Assembly (NCBI GenBank): GCA_944990035.1
Contig: CALYLX010000067.1
Coordinates: 1-64,000, forward strand
Source: Clitopilus passeckerianus
Lineage: Eukaryota > Basidiomycota > Agaricomycetes > Agaricales > Entolomataceae
Direction of reading: 5' to 3'
DNA: 64,000 nucleotides
Shown here: positions 35,801-46,435 of the stretch, piece after piece
Layout of the letters: every line of letters begins with the position of its first letter
Position numbering within the stretch: position 1 is the first letter of the stretch
The notes under the pieces: model-generated
What the model saw: only the letters and a program-made list of their open reading frames with translations
What the model was told of the DNA's origin: nothing
Database searches by the model: none
Position numbers and translations under genes: made by a program

Positions 35801-38800
35801 GTTGATCTTCAGCAACGACTCCCTCCTCAGCACCGTCAACGCCTGCTCTCCTCCCTTAACGCCAACCATTTCATCTCCATCCTCCATATCCCAGGAGGCA
35901 CGGGTAGAATGAGCCTCCAGGAACCGCCTTTCCTCAAAACTAGCACGGGTAGGTGTATGGGGGACAGGGGAATGAACTTCGGGGATGACGTTGTTGCTGC
36001 TTTGACGAGCAGGCAAATGGGAGTGAAGGGAGAATTCTTCGTCACGCTTGGTCGTGGATTCCCGGATATCAGAGTGTTCTAGGTCGAGGTGGCCCACCAA
36101 CTCGTCGGGGGAGAAGTCGATTAAATCTCCTCCCTGGTCCACATGCTGAGTTTGTTCCTGCTGTCCAGGCAGGTCTTGGCGTGCGGCATGCACAAGTCCC
36201 CGTAAAACATTGTCAAGCCCAGGCAACAATTGACCCGCACCATCGTCAGATTGACGGTTCGGCGTAAACGTAGCCTCAAACCCAGGATAGAATCCAGGTC
36301 GTGCCAAAGCAGCTGCACTTGTTACAGCAGAACCCGCCGTAGTCGCATTGACGCCAAATGCCTCCAGCGCAGCCAAATACCCAGCCTCATAAGCAAGGCT
36401 GAAAGGCGTGATAGTCGACCCTTCGCTGGGTGTATCTGGGTCGAACTGGCTGCTACATGCCGACACGGGTGTTGTGGGCAGGGTGCGGTTAAGCTCGGTC
36501 CCAGCGTTTAGCTGGTTGGCACGACGAGCTTCAAGGAGAGCTGTGATGGATGCAGGTGGGGCAGCAACGGCGTTGGTATGACCATTGAGGGTCGTGCTCG
36601 ACGCAGCAGTGGAAACGACGCTGGTGTTGACAACATTGGCTTGTGGTACTGTGATGGGTGGAGGTAGCCCCCGACGAACTGCGACTTCAGCACTTGATGC
36701 AACGTTGACATCAAGCCCGTTGCTGACGCTGGCCTGTTCTTCATCCGCCCTGACCAGCTGCTCACAAATATCCATAGACGAAGCAGGCGTGAGCTCCACC
36801 TCATTGGTCCCATTTCCTTCTCTTTCTCCCTCCTCCTCTCGTTCCTTCCCCTTCCCCTCCTTCTCAACTTCCACCTCCACTTCCACCTCCACCTCAACGA
36901 CCACAGGCACAGGCGTAACAGGGGTAGCCGGCGCTGAACGCCCACCCGGATTCCTAACCCTCCTCCCAGGCATCCTCGTATACGGCGTCCCACCTCTCTC
37001 CATCATCATCTCCCCATACACCCCAGTCCGATTTCCTTCATGAGTGTTCATAACCCTGATTCCTGGTGAATCAGGCAACCCCGTTCCAGCATGGATAGGA
37101 ATACGAGAAGGGCGGGGTGCGTGGATGGGTGGTGGGGTGTGCCTTCGTTGAGATGTAGGAGGGGAAGGTTCGAGTGGTGGGAGGGGACTATGCCTCGGTA
37201 ACGGGGCTGGTGGGACTTCAAGTGGTGTGCTTGCAGCAGCAGCACCAGCTTCAGGTACCGGTGTAGTAACGTCAACGTCAACAGCAAAGGCTGACAAGGA
37301 ACCTTGCGCAGATGCTTGGAGCGACGAACTCTGAGAATTCGTAGCAGACGGGACTATCTCCCTAGCCTGGTGTTCGAGGTCTGCAAGGCGCTCGAAAAGT
37401 TCTGAGGTTTCTGCTAAAGTCGGTTAGGACATCCTTTTCGGTTGTTGCAAAAAGGTAGATAACGAACCTTCGTTCCTTCTACTAAACGCAGCATAATACC
37501 GGCTCATAGAAGGCAGCGAATTCATGGAGGAAGTGATGCTCTGCTGGGACGCAGGTTGGACGGAACCCATGCTAGGAGAGCGGGTATCGTTGAAGACGCC
37601 GTTGACGTCGGTCACGAATCTCTCCAGGGTGGTGGGACGTTGAGCTTCGCGTTCTTCTTCGGGAAGAGATGTGAGTTCTAAAGGAAAAGTAAAGGAATAC
37701 GTCAGTTAATCAGAAACTCCTCCAAACGAACGAAAAACGCATTACCTTCCTCCTCCTCATCAACCACCTCCAAACCCTCCATATCCCCCTCCCAAACCGT
37801 CCTCTCAATCCACCTTCTCTTCCCAGCCATCCTTTCTCCATACTCTCTCGCATCCTCTTCAGGATCAAACCCATCCACGAATTCCGGGGAGTCGCATATA
37901 TCCCTATCTGGGAACATGACAGCAGCCTCCTCCACTTCCTCCTCGTCGTCGTTCTCGATATTCATGTCTTGATTCGCCTCGTCCTCTTCATGGATAGCCA
38001 TAAATGAAGCAGGCGAGAAATTTCCCAGCTGAGCGAGACTGGAGCTTCTTAGGGCACTTAGAGCACGAAGGGCAGAGGAGCGGGTAGTCCTGGTATCATG
38101 ACTGGATGGAGCGTGACCCCTAACGGACGATGTTACGGAAGGGTGGGTGATTTGGCTGGTGGGTTCTGTGCTAGGTGTGCCAACGTTGATCAAATTCGCG
38201 TTGACGTCAACGTCTGAGCTTGAGGTAAGGCTTGGCTGCACGGGAAGTGTTGCTTGGGTGTCGTATAACCTTGCTAGGCGAGGAAATCTTAAGATTGCTG
38301 GGAGTTCTAAAAATAGAAACATATGTTAGCAAAGAGATTGGAAAGTCAAGAAATGAACGATATGTACCCCTGGCTGGTGGAAAGTGGACACGGAGTGCAG
38401 TTGTAGCAGCAGAAGTATATAGTGGAGGTGGGTCGTCAATATTCCGTGTAGAAGCTAATCAACCAATTAGTTACCGTACATCAGAACGAACAACGCATCA
38501 GGAAACATACATTGACCATGTCCTGGAGCCTGGGGTAAAGACCCCTGAAGAGTAGTTGAAGGTCTTCGAGTTGCCGCAGAAGCTTGCAACGCAGCCAAAA
38601 TACCCAACGAATTCGACCTTGAGCTTGACGTCGGATCCAGCATCAGGCTACCTTGAGACCCCACAGGCGTTCGTAAAGCTGGAAAGAAAGTCGACGACCT
38701 CGAGCTCGAAGCTATTCATATAACCTCCCTTCAGTACACAATCCAACAGCAGCACTGAAGGGTAAAAAAACTTACCACTCCTCCGGTTCGAACCATTCGC

Positions 38801-38818
38801 CGAGAATTCTTGCGACAT
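32815..38818 (-). CDS. Very large low-complexity (disordered) protein
   Basis: One gene of roughly 1,850 aa, function unrecognised. The ATG at 38818 opens MSQEFSANGSNRRS. Small exons follow (SLMLDPTSSSRSNSLGIL; LPAILRFPRLARLYDTQ), then an acidic exon ending VVDEEEEG (to about 37743). Next come RFVTDVNGVFNDTRSPS and a 2.3-kb exon (about 37300-35040) rich in Pro, Ser, Thr and Glu with alternating Glu-Val repeats near 36850-36900. That exon ends QRQKERERAE and splices across about 34987-35042 to APKFAGEITQSPEP. The last exon contains a helical, probably coiled-coil segment (about 33530-33180: NAGKVAHQTQKIMEIHTRDH, LRNHLKSQDALLKELEALV) and ends PGFVPRWGVA at 32815. The join is supported by frame and by an intron with polypyrimidine tract. 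Conserved basidiomycete-type architecture, but no catalytic domain. Likely a scaffold by composition only. Confidence 0.7.
36850..36905. repeat. Imperfect hexamer repeat in coding sequence
   Basis: Short tandem repeats of CCACCT/CCACTT (plus strand) encode alternating Glu and Val followed by a Lys/Glu tract on the minus strand inside the large disordered protein. In-frame length changes would be tolerated, so it may vary between strains. Confidence 0.6.
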
Positions 38819-39586
38819 CTGATTCCGTCTGACTCGAAATCCCTCTTGAGGTTGCAGTAAAGATAGTTGTACCCCATCCCTCTCGCCGCTTGAGGTTTAT
38901 ACACGGTCGCTTGTGTGGGCGCGGTGGCTATATCGCTTGTCGGTTCAACAACAGCAATTTCCGACCATTGTCTTTAGTTGCCTTAGCTCAACCCTGGCTT
39001 GTTGTGGTTGGTAGGCGCTTAGAGGCGACAATAGCATTGTGAACAAAAATGGAAGAAACGATGATTATCCTCGTTGCTGTGGCACTTGTTGTGGTTGGCG
39101 TTGGCGTTGTCGCCGTTGTTGTTGTGGTTGTTGGAGGTGTGGGTCCATGAACACAAGGCAGAGAATAAGCGAAAAGCGGCAAGTCCAATAGGCGCCGAAG
39201 AGCACGTGTACTAGCGCCATTACATAATCTGATCTCATCTCTTGGTCGTCCTCATCCTGAGTCCAACCCCACATTGAAAAGGTGCAGGATCCCAGTGAAG
39301 GCAGCAATTATTATATTCCAAGATGCTAGGAAACACTCGTCCGGGGTTGAAATACTGGGGTCCAAATAGTAGTATGACATTCACCGATACAGGATGCATG
39401 CAAGTATATCCAATTCATTACGGAGTTATAAGTAGTGTTTGCGACGTCACGCAACTGTACTACTAGGTTGCCAGATGGAATGCAGACTAGTTTTGACATT
39501 CCCAATGTTCAGCGTCGTATTTATGCTCTACACAATTAAGATCATCAGTCAAAAAACACCTCTATCGCATCCTCTACTCAGCCACT
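38819..39586. other. Intergenic region with GTT/GTTG-rich microsatellite
   Basis: 768 bp between the divergent disordered-protein and terpene-synthase genes. A degenerate (GTT)n/(GTTGTG)n tract spans about 39060-39145. No gene is recognised. Minus-strand frames here simply translate the repeat as Gln/Thr runs. Confidence 0.5.
39060..39145. repeat. GTTGTGG/GTT microsatellite
   Basis: Degenerate tandem GTT, GTTG and GGCGTT units run through this interval. No coding role is apparent. Confidence 0.6.
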
Positions 39587-40721
39587 ATGGATTCCACCCA
39601 ACTCAGTAAAGAAGATTTGCTCGCCTTGAAGCCTTCCCATATATGTAGCTTCCAACACGGGCGCCACCCCAAATGGGTAGAGGTCGAATCATTCGTTCGA
39701 GAGTACTTCATTACGAGGTGGCCATGGCCTTCAGAAGCAGCGAAGCAGAAATTTCTAAGGATGGATCTAGAAACTCTCGTTCCAATATGGTTCCCGTACG
39801 CCAAGGACCACCTGATTAAGGCTGGCTCCCTCTGGACCGTTGCTTACTTCCTCATCGACGATGTAATGGAACAAGCTACTGACGAGGTAAATACCACCAC
39901 CCACCCAAGTCTATTTAAACCACTCACCGTGATTTTCGTAGGGCCAGAAAGTTGCGCGTATATTTCCGCTTAACTTGGGCACCACACAGCCGACTAAAGG
40001 CGACGCTTTCGAAGAGGCCATCTTTGATATCCATGAGCGATGCCGCTTGGCTGGAGATCAAATCGATTTAGAGCGCTTCCAAGAGATGAGTAAAATCCAC
40101 ATCCGGTGGATGGCACATGTCCTTGCGAAAAGTAAGGAAACGATGAAAGCGGGGTCGAAGCCAATAAACTATGACACTTTCGATGAATTCATGGCGGAAA
40201 GGAAACGGGATATTGCGGCGCCGTAAGTCACATTTGACGAGTCCACATCCGGTCAATTTATTCACCTTGTGGTCAGGGTTATGTTGCCTTTTGGTCAATG
40301 GTTGTGTGGTGTCGCACCTCCGAAAGCCATCCTTGAAACCGCAAGCATCAAGGCCGTAGAAGATATTTCACTTGAACACAACACCTACACCAACGACATC
40401 TATTCTCTTCGAACGGAACTGATGGAAGTCGCAGTGAAGAAGCGCGCGAATATCAAGATGATCTGTCCTAACGCAGTCATTTATCTCTCGGAGACAGGCG
40501 GATATAGTATTCCAGACGCGATGAAGGAGTTAGAGGGACGACTAGCAGGTTTGGAACTACGTTTTTTGGAGGCGGCAGAAGAAGCGAAGTTGGCCATCAG
40601 GACTAATTTCGGAAACGAGAATTTGGAGAAGGTTGTCGAGTACTTTGAGATGATCAAACTGATCATGACGGGTAATGTTGCATGGCATTCCCAGTGCGGA
40701 AGATACAATAATTTCGCGTAG
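39587..40721 (+). CDS. Class I terpene synthase (sesquiterpene-synthase-like)
   Basis: A class I terpene cyclase of Agaricomycete type, expected to ionise farnesyl diphosphate with Mg2+ in the cytosol. Exons 39587-39886, 39942-40222 and 40277-40721 total 1,026 nt (341 aa), the normal length for the family, with frame kept. The start is the ATG of MDSTQLSKEDLLAL. Metal-binding motifs: the aspartate-rich DDVME at about residues 92-96, and the NSE/DTE-type NDIYSLRTE. Near the C-terminus W-H-S-Q-C-G-R-Y carries the conserved Arg-Tyr pair. Other landmarks are IWFPYAKDHLIKAGSLWTVA and VMLPFGQWLCG. The product cannot be predicted. Flanking genes include no obvious P450, transporter or regulator, so it is either a stand-alone gene or a minimal cluster. 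Confidence 0.88.
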
Positions 40722-40855
40722 TAGAAGAATATAAAAAGGGCCACGCTGAACCCCAGTAAGCGACGAGAATGCGCCCTCGATCCAAGTTTAGGCTTTCTCT
40801 ATCCTCATGCACCAGAAGGGAGAGCCGTAAGAAGCCACCCCCTCATGCTTTACAT

Positions 40856-40960
40856 GGCGAGATGGCCGAGCGGTCTAAGGCGCCAGACTAAGGAGACCAA
40901 GGCAGCTGCTGCCTCGTAATCTGGTCCGAAAGGGCGTGGGTTCGAATCCCACTCTCGTCA
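40856..40960 (+). tRNA. tRNA-Leu (anticodon AAG), with intron
   Basis: A good class II cloverleaf. Acceptor GGCGAGA pairs with TCTCGTC (one G-U), discriminator A; D-arm TGGCCGAGCGGTCTAAGGCG; anticodon stem CCAGA...TCTGG with CT-AAG-G loop. An intron of about 20 nt or more follows position 37; the T-arm is GTGGG/TTCGAAT/CCCAC. The AAG anticodon reads CTT/CTC leucine codons. The A-box-like and B-box-like (GGTTCGAAT) promoter elements are present. Confidence 0.88.
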
Positions 40961-41050
40961 AATCTTTTGCTCCTTCTCCCATCGACTCCTTTATTCCCGA
41001 TGGAGTATGGAAAGGGTTGGGCAAGAGGAAGGAGAAAGAGAGATAACGAC

Positions 41051-41156
41051 CGTGGCATGGCTGAGCGGCTCAAGGCACCAGTCTATCATTAGGATGAATG
41101 AATCCCTTAGGGCTGGTCCTCACATGAGGGCGGGAGTTCGAATCTCCCTGTCACGT
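41051..41156 (+). tRNA. Class II tRNA-like gene, isotype unclear
   Basis: Acceptor CGTGGCA pairs with TGTCACG (one G-U). The D-arm TGGCTGAGCGGCTCAAGGC, a variable arm with CCTCACATGAGGG, and T-arm GGGAG/TTCGAAT/CTCCC are well formed. The anticodon stem CCAGT...GCTGG encloses about 29 nt, so an intron is needed. With the canonical intron site the anticodon would be ATC, which does not fit a class II tRNA. A leucine anticodon (TAG) appears only if the intron sits elsewhere. The discriminator looks like T. It is a functional tRNA with unusual processing or a pseudogene. Confidence 0.55.
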
Positions 41157-41539
41157 CTCCACAAGATTAATCCTTGACTTTTTCCGGTGGAAGGGATTCG
41201 AAGATAATGCGATTCTTAATCGACGTGGTGCCCACAGTAGTCCGCAATATTGGTTCTTCAAATTCTTCGTCTGCCTGGGCCTTGAGGCAGAGATATTACT
41301 GAATCAACCGAACACGGCGGGCTCAAATAGTTCTACCTCAAACCATTCAGATATCAGGAATAGCACCTCTCTGTGTTCCTCTCGGCATCCGTATTCAGAG
41401 TTTTTTTAACTCAGTATCCCCTTGGAATCAGATCATTTTCATCACATTGGTCCCAAGCGCTAATTTCTCGTAGCTTTCCATCCTATGATAGTAAACGCGA
41501 CCATAGATACTTAGACTACCTTTCTCTCCACCCGAGAAC

Positions 41540-41640
41540 CGTGGCATGGTCGAACGGCTCAAAACACCGGTTCGGACGGGACCGTAGTGCCTTTGACTAG
41601 CCCTCAAATGAGAGCGAGAGTTCTAATCTCTCTATCACGC
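41540..41640 (+). pseudogene. Degenerate copy of the class II tRNA-like locus
   Basis: Similar to the locus at 41051 at both ends (CGTGGCATGGTCGAACGGCTC...; ...GAGAGTTCTAATCTCTCTATCACG). However, the acceptor stem has a C-A mismatch, the T-loop reads TTCTAAT, and the anticodon arm cannot be formed. Probably a decayed tandem duplicate. Confidence 0.6.
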
Positions 41641-42268
41641 TATGTAAAGAGGTGTATGAATCAACTGAATAGTTTTTCTTTGAATTTTTCTTCCGCTCCC
41701 TTTTATGGATGAGAGTGCACTCAGAGTCACAGTCCGAGTGCACTAGCCTTGAGTCATTCTTGAGCAATTCGTGAGGGTGAAAACTCGGCGGATGGCCATG
41801 GGGTGGGGAGTACGCAGCCCAACCGAACATCCAATTTAACCTCATTGTCTCGACATCTGTACATTACTCAAACACCTCGCTGCAAATCACCTCCCGACTT
41901 GAATTGACGAAGATTGAATGTTGATTGCGTGTGCTCCATTGAAACGCAGTTGATGAATCAGATCAAATGCCGTACAGACGCGTCGACGCGTCCAACCGTT
42001 CCGTGTAACCGCTGACAAAGCACTGGCTACATTGATCAATTCAGAATTCAATTCATTCCCGACTTTCAACTCGACACGCAACTGAGCCACCGCAGCTTGT
42101 ACTCGTTGCTCATTCAATCCGTCATCCGAGGGCGCTGCGACGCAAAAACGAGTATAAAAATGACTGCTACCCCGATGGGAAGCCAACAAACAGCATCCTA
42201 ACTTGGAGCTGCACGACCTCAACTTCACTTAACTCGAATCTTTTTCGCTCAAATCCCGCTTGCTCGCC
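41641..42268. other. Intergenic region before the PNPOx-like gene
   Basis: About 630 bp with no gene seen. A TATA-like box at 42153-42159 precedes the PNPOx-like ATG. A minus-strand frame (42228-41887, 113 codons) shows no recognised domain. Confidence 0.4.
42153..42159 (+). promoter_or_regulatory. TATA box upstream of PNPOx-like gene
   Basis: TATAAAA lies about 110 nt upstream of the ATG at 42269. Eye-based call. Confidence 0.5.
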
Positions 42269-43255
42269 ATGCCCAAATACTACGACGAGATTCCGCACTC
42301 TCTCATCAAATGGTGTCTCGAACAGAAAGTCTTCTGGGTGGCCACATCACCCCTTGGAGAAGACGGCCTCATCAACCTTTCACCCAAGGGAGTGGATGGG
42401 TCATTCAGAGTGGCAAGTCCCAACCGGGTATGGTACGAGGACCTGACGGGTAGTGGTACGCTGAATTTCTCTCTGAATCTAACATGATTGCTGACAGACT
42501 TCTTACAGGTGTCGAAACCATCGCCCATGTTCGAGAAAATGGCAGAATCACCGTCCTGTTCAATGCATTCGACGGGCCTCCCAGGATTCTGAGGCTATAC
42601 GGCAAAGGTACGCTTGTCTTCCACCCTCCTTTCCTTAGAGAGCCATCATATCTAACTCTCTCCACAGGTACAGTCTACGAGTTCGGCACACCCGAATACG
42701 AAGAACTCCTGCCACCGGGAAAACGCCAAACAGGCTCCCGAGCCATCATCATGATCGACGTCTTCAAAGTCGCAACAGTAAGCTCTCTCCCCTCTCCATC
42801 CCTCCCCTCCTTTTCTAATACCAACTCTCTCCTTCTAGTCTTGCGGCTTCGGCGTGCCCTTTTACGATTACCGCGGCCCCCGCACCAAACTCGTCCGAGT
42901 CGCCAAGATGTTTGAAAACGGTCAAACCGACGGAGGGAAGAACCTCAAAGGGTATTGGGAGACGCAGAATGCTGTCAGTTTGGATGGGTTACCTGCGCTG
43001 ACGACTGCGTTTGAGGCGAAAATGGGGTTCGTGAAGCCGGAGGGGCAGCCTGAGCAGATACCGGAGGATGATGAGAAGGTGCATGATCAGCCAGCTGCGG
43101 CTGCCACTGCTACTGGGACGAAGGATGGTGGAGGAAGGGAGGGGGAGGGGATGGGTATAAGGCAGGAGGACTTGAAGGTCGTGCTGGCGTTCTTTGCCGG
43201 TGCGGTGGTGGCGACTAGCTATCTTGGCTTCTTCAGAGGGTTTCTATCACGGTGA
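42269..43255 (+). CDS. Pyridoxamine 5'-phosphate oxidase-like FMN protein with C-terminal TM
   Basis: A PNPOx-like split-barrel protein (Pfam Putative_PNPOx type), probably binding FMN or a related cofactor; substrate unknown. Exons 42269-42455, 42509-42607, 42668-42777 and 42839-43255 total 813 nt (270 aa) with frame kept. The split-barrel part carries KWCLEQKVFWVATSPLGEDG, LINLSPKGVDGSFR, RVWYEDLTGSGVETIAHVRE, ITVLFNAFDGPPRILRLYGKG and SCGFGVPFYDYRGPR, all typical of the fungal family. The C-terminal quarter has an acidic linker and a hydrophobic segment (VVLAFFAGAVVATSYLGFF) that could anchor the protein. Convergent with the F-box-like array starting 118 bp later. A relic of this gene's 3' end lies at about 46077-46165. 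Confidence 0.85.
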
Positions 43256-43373
43256 CGACAGTTTTTTCGTATGATATCCTCGCCATTACTGGCGTTTATA
43301 GTACATTTTCTTAAATAATACCTATCCTATACATTCTTTGTAATGCCGCAGACGCGAACTGGTTCGACTCTTC

Positions 43374-43897
43374 CTACGTTATCGTTTTCCGGGTGACAAC
43401 GAGCTTTCCACTTGCAGCCAATTTGGGGAGGTTGACCCTAAACTCCGATTCCACTTCCTCGTTATCAAACACAACGTACTCCATCGACCTGATCTCCACC
43501 GTTTTCCAATGGTCGAAATGAGGGTTCGAGGTAAGGGTGTTGTCGATGATGTTCCAGTTGAAGTTCTCGAAATAGACTTTATGTACACCTTGCCATCCAC
43601 TCCTGGACAAGAATCCAACCCTTAAATACTGAAATGAAGGCGAGTTGATCGATCCAAGGAGACGTTCAAGCCAGCTGTGGTCGTAGTGACGACCCTCTGC
43701 TATTTCGATAGATTCAATGGAAAGATGCGTCAGGCTCGTGTTGTTCCTCAGTCGGAAAAGAGATTCTGCGAACCAAATATCAACAAAATTATTCATTACG
43801 CATTAAAATGAATACATACTTCAATAATGCGTTCCTGGACCTCGAGAGAAATGCGAGGATAACAAACTGCGTCTGAACTTGATTCGCCAACTCGCAT
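43374..43897 (-). pseudogene. F-box-like paralogue A, internally deleted
   Basis: The N-terminus (MRVGESSSDAVCYPRISLEV then QERIIE) is followed directly by the splice donor and second exon, whose sequence is nearly the same as copy B (LFRLRNNTSLTHLSIESIEI, WLERLLGSINSPSFQYLRV, KLAASGKLVVTRKT). Relative to B, roughly 790 bp of exon 1 are missing. In intact copies the intron is phase 1. Here the junction leaves phase 0, so splicing at the conserved sites gives an early stop after ENLFSD. No functional product is expected. Confidence 0.75.
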
Positions 43898-44476
43898 GCC
43901 GAATCCTCTGGTGCGTTGATGGAAGTTGCTGCAGAACGTTGAATCTATTGCGCTGTGTCCCAGGCAAGATCACAGGTTTATGATCTGTGATGTGCTACTG
44001 GTGAATCGCCGACTGGCGTCGGCTGAAACCTTGCTTGGCCATTGTGCATTGTGCATATACGCTGATAACAGAAACGAATATTTTGAAATTATAGGGAAAT
44101 GGACTCAAAATGGACTAGAATATTCGAGTGAACGAAACGGGAAAGGTGTCACAGATATTACATAAGAAGTGACGAGTGGCAGTAACGTCACGCACGGCAG
44201 GAACTGGCTTCAAATTATGGGTGCGAGAGACCGTGGCAAGCAAGGTGATTTGATAGGTAGTCGTCAATTTGATGCACGGCATATCTCGGCGGCATCAGAG
44301 GTACAGAGGATTCGTAAAACCGGAAGGTGAGGCAGATCAAATTCTTGAAGACGCCAAAGTTGTATGAGTAGCCTACACATGAAACCTATTTTATGATGCA
44401 GTAGACCTTATTTGAAGCCTGCTCTGGCATGAAAAGACGAGTAATTAAATGAGATACCAACACCTTGCTCAGACTC
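43898..44476. other. Spacer between F-box-like copies A and B
   Basis: No gene seen. The first part (around 43920-43990) is similar to the upstream spacer of copy B near 45810-45880 (GATGGAAGTTGCT...AACGTTGAATC...CAGGCAAGATCAC), so it was duplicated with the gene. Confidence 0.55.
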
Positions 44477-45787
44477 CTAGTAGTAGTCATCATCGTCGTC
44501 CGAATCATCCTCCGGTATCGTTTCTTGGGTGATAATGAGCTTTCCACTGGCATCCAATTTGGGGAGGTTGACCCTAAACTCCGATTCCAGGTCCTCGTTG
44601 TCCAACACAACGCCCTCCAGCGACTTGACACAGATCTCCACCGTCTTCCAATGGTCGAAATAAGGGTTCGAGGTAAGGGTGTCGTCGAAGATGTTCCAGT
44701 CGAAGTTCTTGAAATAGACTTCGTGTACACCTTCCCATTCATCACTGGACAAGATTCCAACGCGTAAGCACTGAAATGAAGGTGAATTGATCGATCCAAG
44801 GAGTCGTTCAAGCCAGATGTGGTCGTAGTGACGACCCTCTGCTATTTCGATGGATTCAATGGAAAGATTCGTCAGGCTCGTGTTGTTCCTCAGTCGGAAA
44901 AGAGATTCTGCGAACCAAATATCAACAAAATTATTCATTACGCATTAAAATGAATACATACTTCCAAGGTTCTTGTCTTCTTCACGGCGAGCTGCAACAG
45001 AGATATCCAAGTGGAAAGATTTTAATGCAGGTCCAATATGGCGCACTAGCTCAGCCAACGCATCTCGACCCGCAAAGTTCGTCGATTTCCAAGCCAGATT
45101 GAGCCTCTCCACTGGGAATGGGTTCAAGAGGAATTGCTTAATGACATCCTCGATTGCCGGGGCTTGTTCTATCGTTATATCCAGGCGTCGGAGGGAGGAC
45201 ATGTCGGGTACTGGGAGATCATGGGGTTCCCCAGAGTCTTTGAGGAGGAGGCAGTAACGGAAGACGAGGCTCTGTAGGCGGCCACCGAAAGCGGAGAGGA
45301 GGCTGAGGAAGTCCACAGGATCTGTGTACACCACGCCGTCAATCTCTAAGGATGTCACTTCCTTGAAAGTTTCCAGCGACGCAATGGTTTGGGGTATCAT
45401 AAAGTGATATCTCAGGCATTTCAGCTGAATCGACCGGAGGCGGAGTGCGAAGTTAACGAGGAGAGTTATGGTGATGTCAACGTCTTCGTAGAAACCGCTC
45501 CCGATATACGAATATCCCTTGATTAGAAGATGTTGAACATGATGAATGAAGCGGCATTTTGGGTTCTCGAGTAGCGGACGAAGATGGCGGTCATGTCCAG
45601 CGTCGATTATTAACGGGTTAGCTGCCCAGAAACTTTGCATCATGACCGTATACCAGTGCTGGCAGACGAGGGATGCTCTGATAAGGCCCCTCCGTGTCCA
45701 ACCATCGGATAAGATGATGCGCTCTTGGACCTCGAGAGGAATGCGAGGATAGGAAACTGCGTGAAAACTTGTATCGCCAGCTCCCAT
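44477..45787 (-). CDS. F-box-like family protein, copy B
   Basis: An F-box-like/LRR-like protein of an Agaricomycete multicopy family. F-box proteins usually link targets to SCF ubiquitin ligases; targets are unknown here. Exon 1 (44962-45787) opens MGAGDTSFHAVSYPRI, then PLEVQERIILSDGWT and LIRASLVCQHWYTVMMQSFW, the F-box-like segment, and HHVQHLLIKGYSYIG. Irregular Leu-rich repeat-like stretches follow, ending HIGPALKSFHLDISV. A 54-nt intron (44908-44961, phase 1) joins exon 2 (44477-44907), which ends in LPKLDASGKLIITQETI and an acidic tail (DDDDD). Total 1,257 nt, 418 aa. Intact, and the closest relative of pseudogene A. Confidence 0.82.
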
Positions 45788-46435
45788 GCCGAATGCTCAG
45801 GAGTGTTGATGGAAGTTGCTACGCAACGTTGAATCAACGTGCTGTGCCACAGGCAAGATCACGGGTTTCAGAAGGTCGATTGTATGTGACATTTGGGCGG
45901 CAGTGTTCAGATGGATGTCAATTTGATGCTCAGCAATCTTGACGACCCCAGAGGCGCAGAGGATTTGTAAATCCAGAAGGTCGGCAAGATCAATTCTAAA
46001 AGACGAGTAGAGGGGTGTAGGACTAGCGACCAGGACCTCCGACCAGGATAAAGGCTGGAGGAGGAACTACCGTTTGAAGGTTGTTCTGGTGTTCTTGCTG
46101 GGTGGTCGTGACGACCAGCTATCTCAGCTTCCTCAGCGAATTGCTACTACGGTGACGACAATCGTGTCGTACTATCTGATCCAATTACCGGTGCCCTAAA
46201 CTTATCCCATTATGCAGCAAGCTAGAGCTGGTTCTTTCGTGCATAGGTGCACACTGCGCTCACAGACGTAGATACCAGGAAATAATTTGAATCAGCAGCC
46301 TTTCATATTCAAGCATGCTCCGATGCATATCGGAATAGCGTACGATTTGGTTGAATGTTGGATTTAGGGTCAATACAGTAACAAGGTAAATAATTAAACA
46401 GATACAGCCAGAAACCTGGCAACTTTGTCCGATCC
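45788..46435. other. Spacer between F-box-like copies B and C, with PNPOx relic
   Basis: No intact gene. It contains a relic of the PNPOx-like gene tail (about 46077-46165, see separate entry) and segments resembling the A/B spacer (about 45960-46000 against 44290-44340). Confidence 0.6.
46077..46165 (+). pseudogene. Relic of the 3' end of the PNPOx-like gene
   Basis: The sequence GACCAGCTATCTCAGCTTCC followed by TCAGCG and CACGGTGACGACA-like DNA matches, with substitutions, the last codons and stop region of the PNPOx-like gene (43195-43265: GACTAGCTATCTTGGCTTC, then TCAGAGGG and CACGGTGACGACAG). No open frame of useful length remains. Its position just 3' of an F-box-like copy repeats the order PNPOx tail then F-box gene seen at 43255-43374. 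Confidence 0.65.

Noticed and set aside
34961..37297. Treating the 778-codon frame as a separate gene from 32815-34986
   Set aside because: An intron with good borders (about 34987-35042) joins ...KERERAE to APKFAGEITQ in frame, so one gene is more likely.
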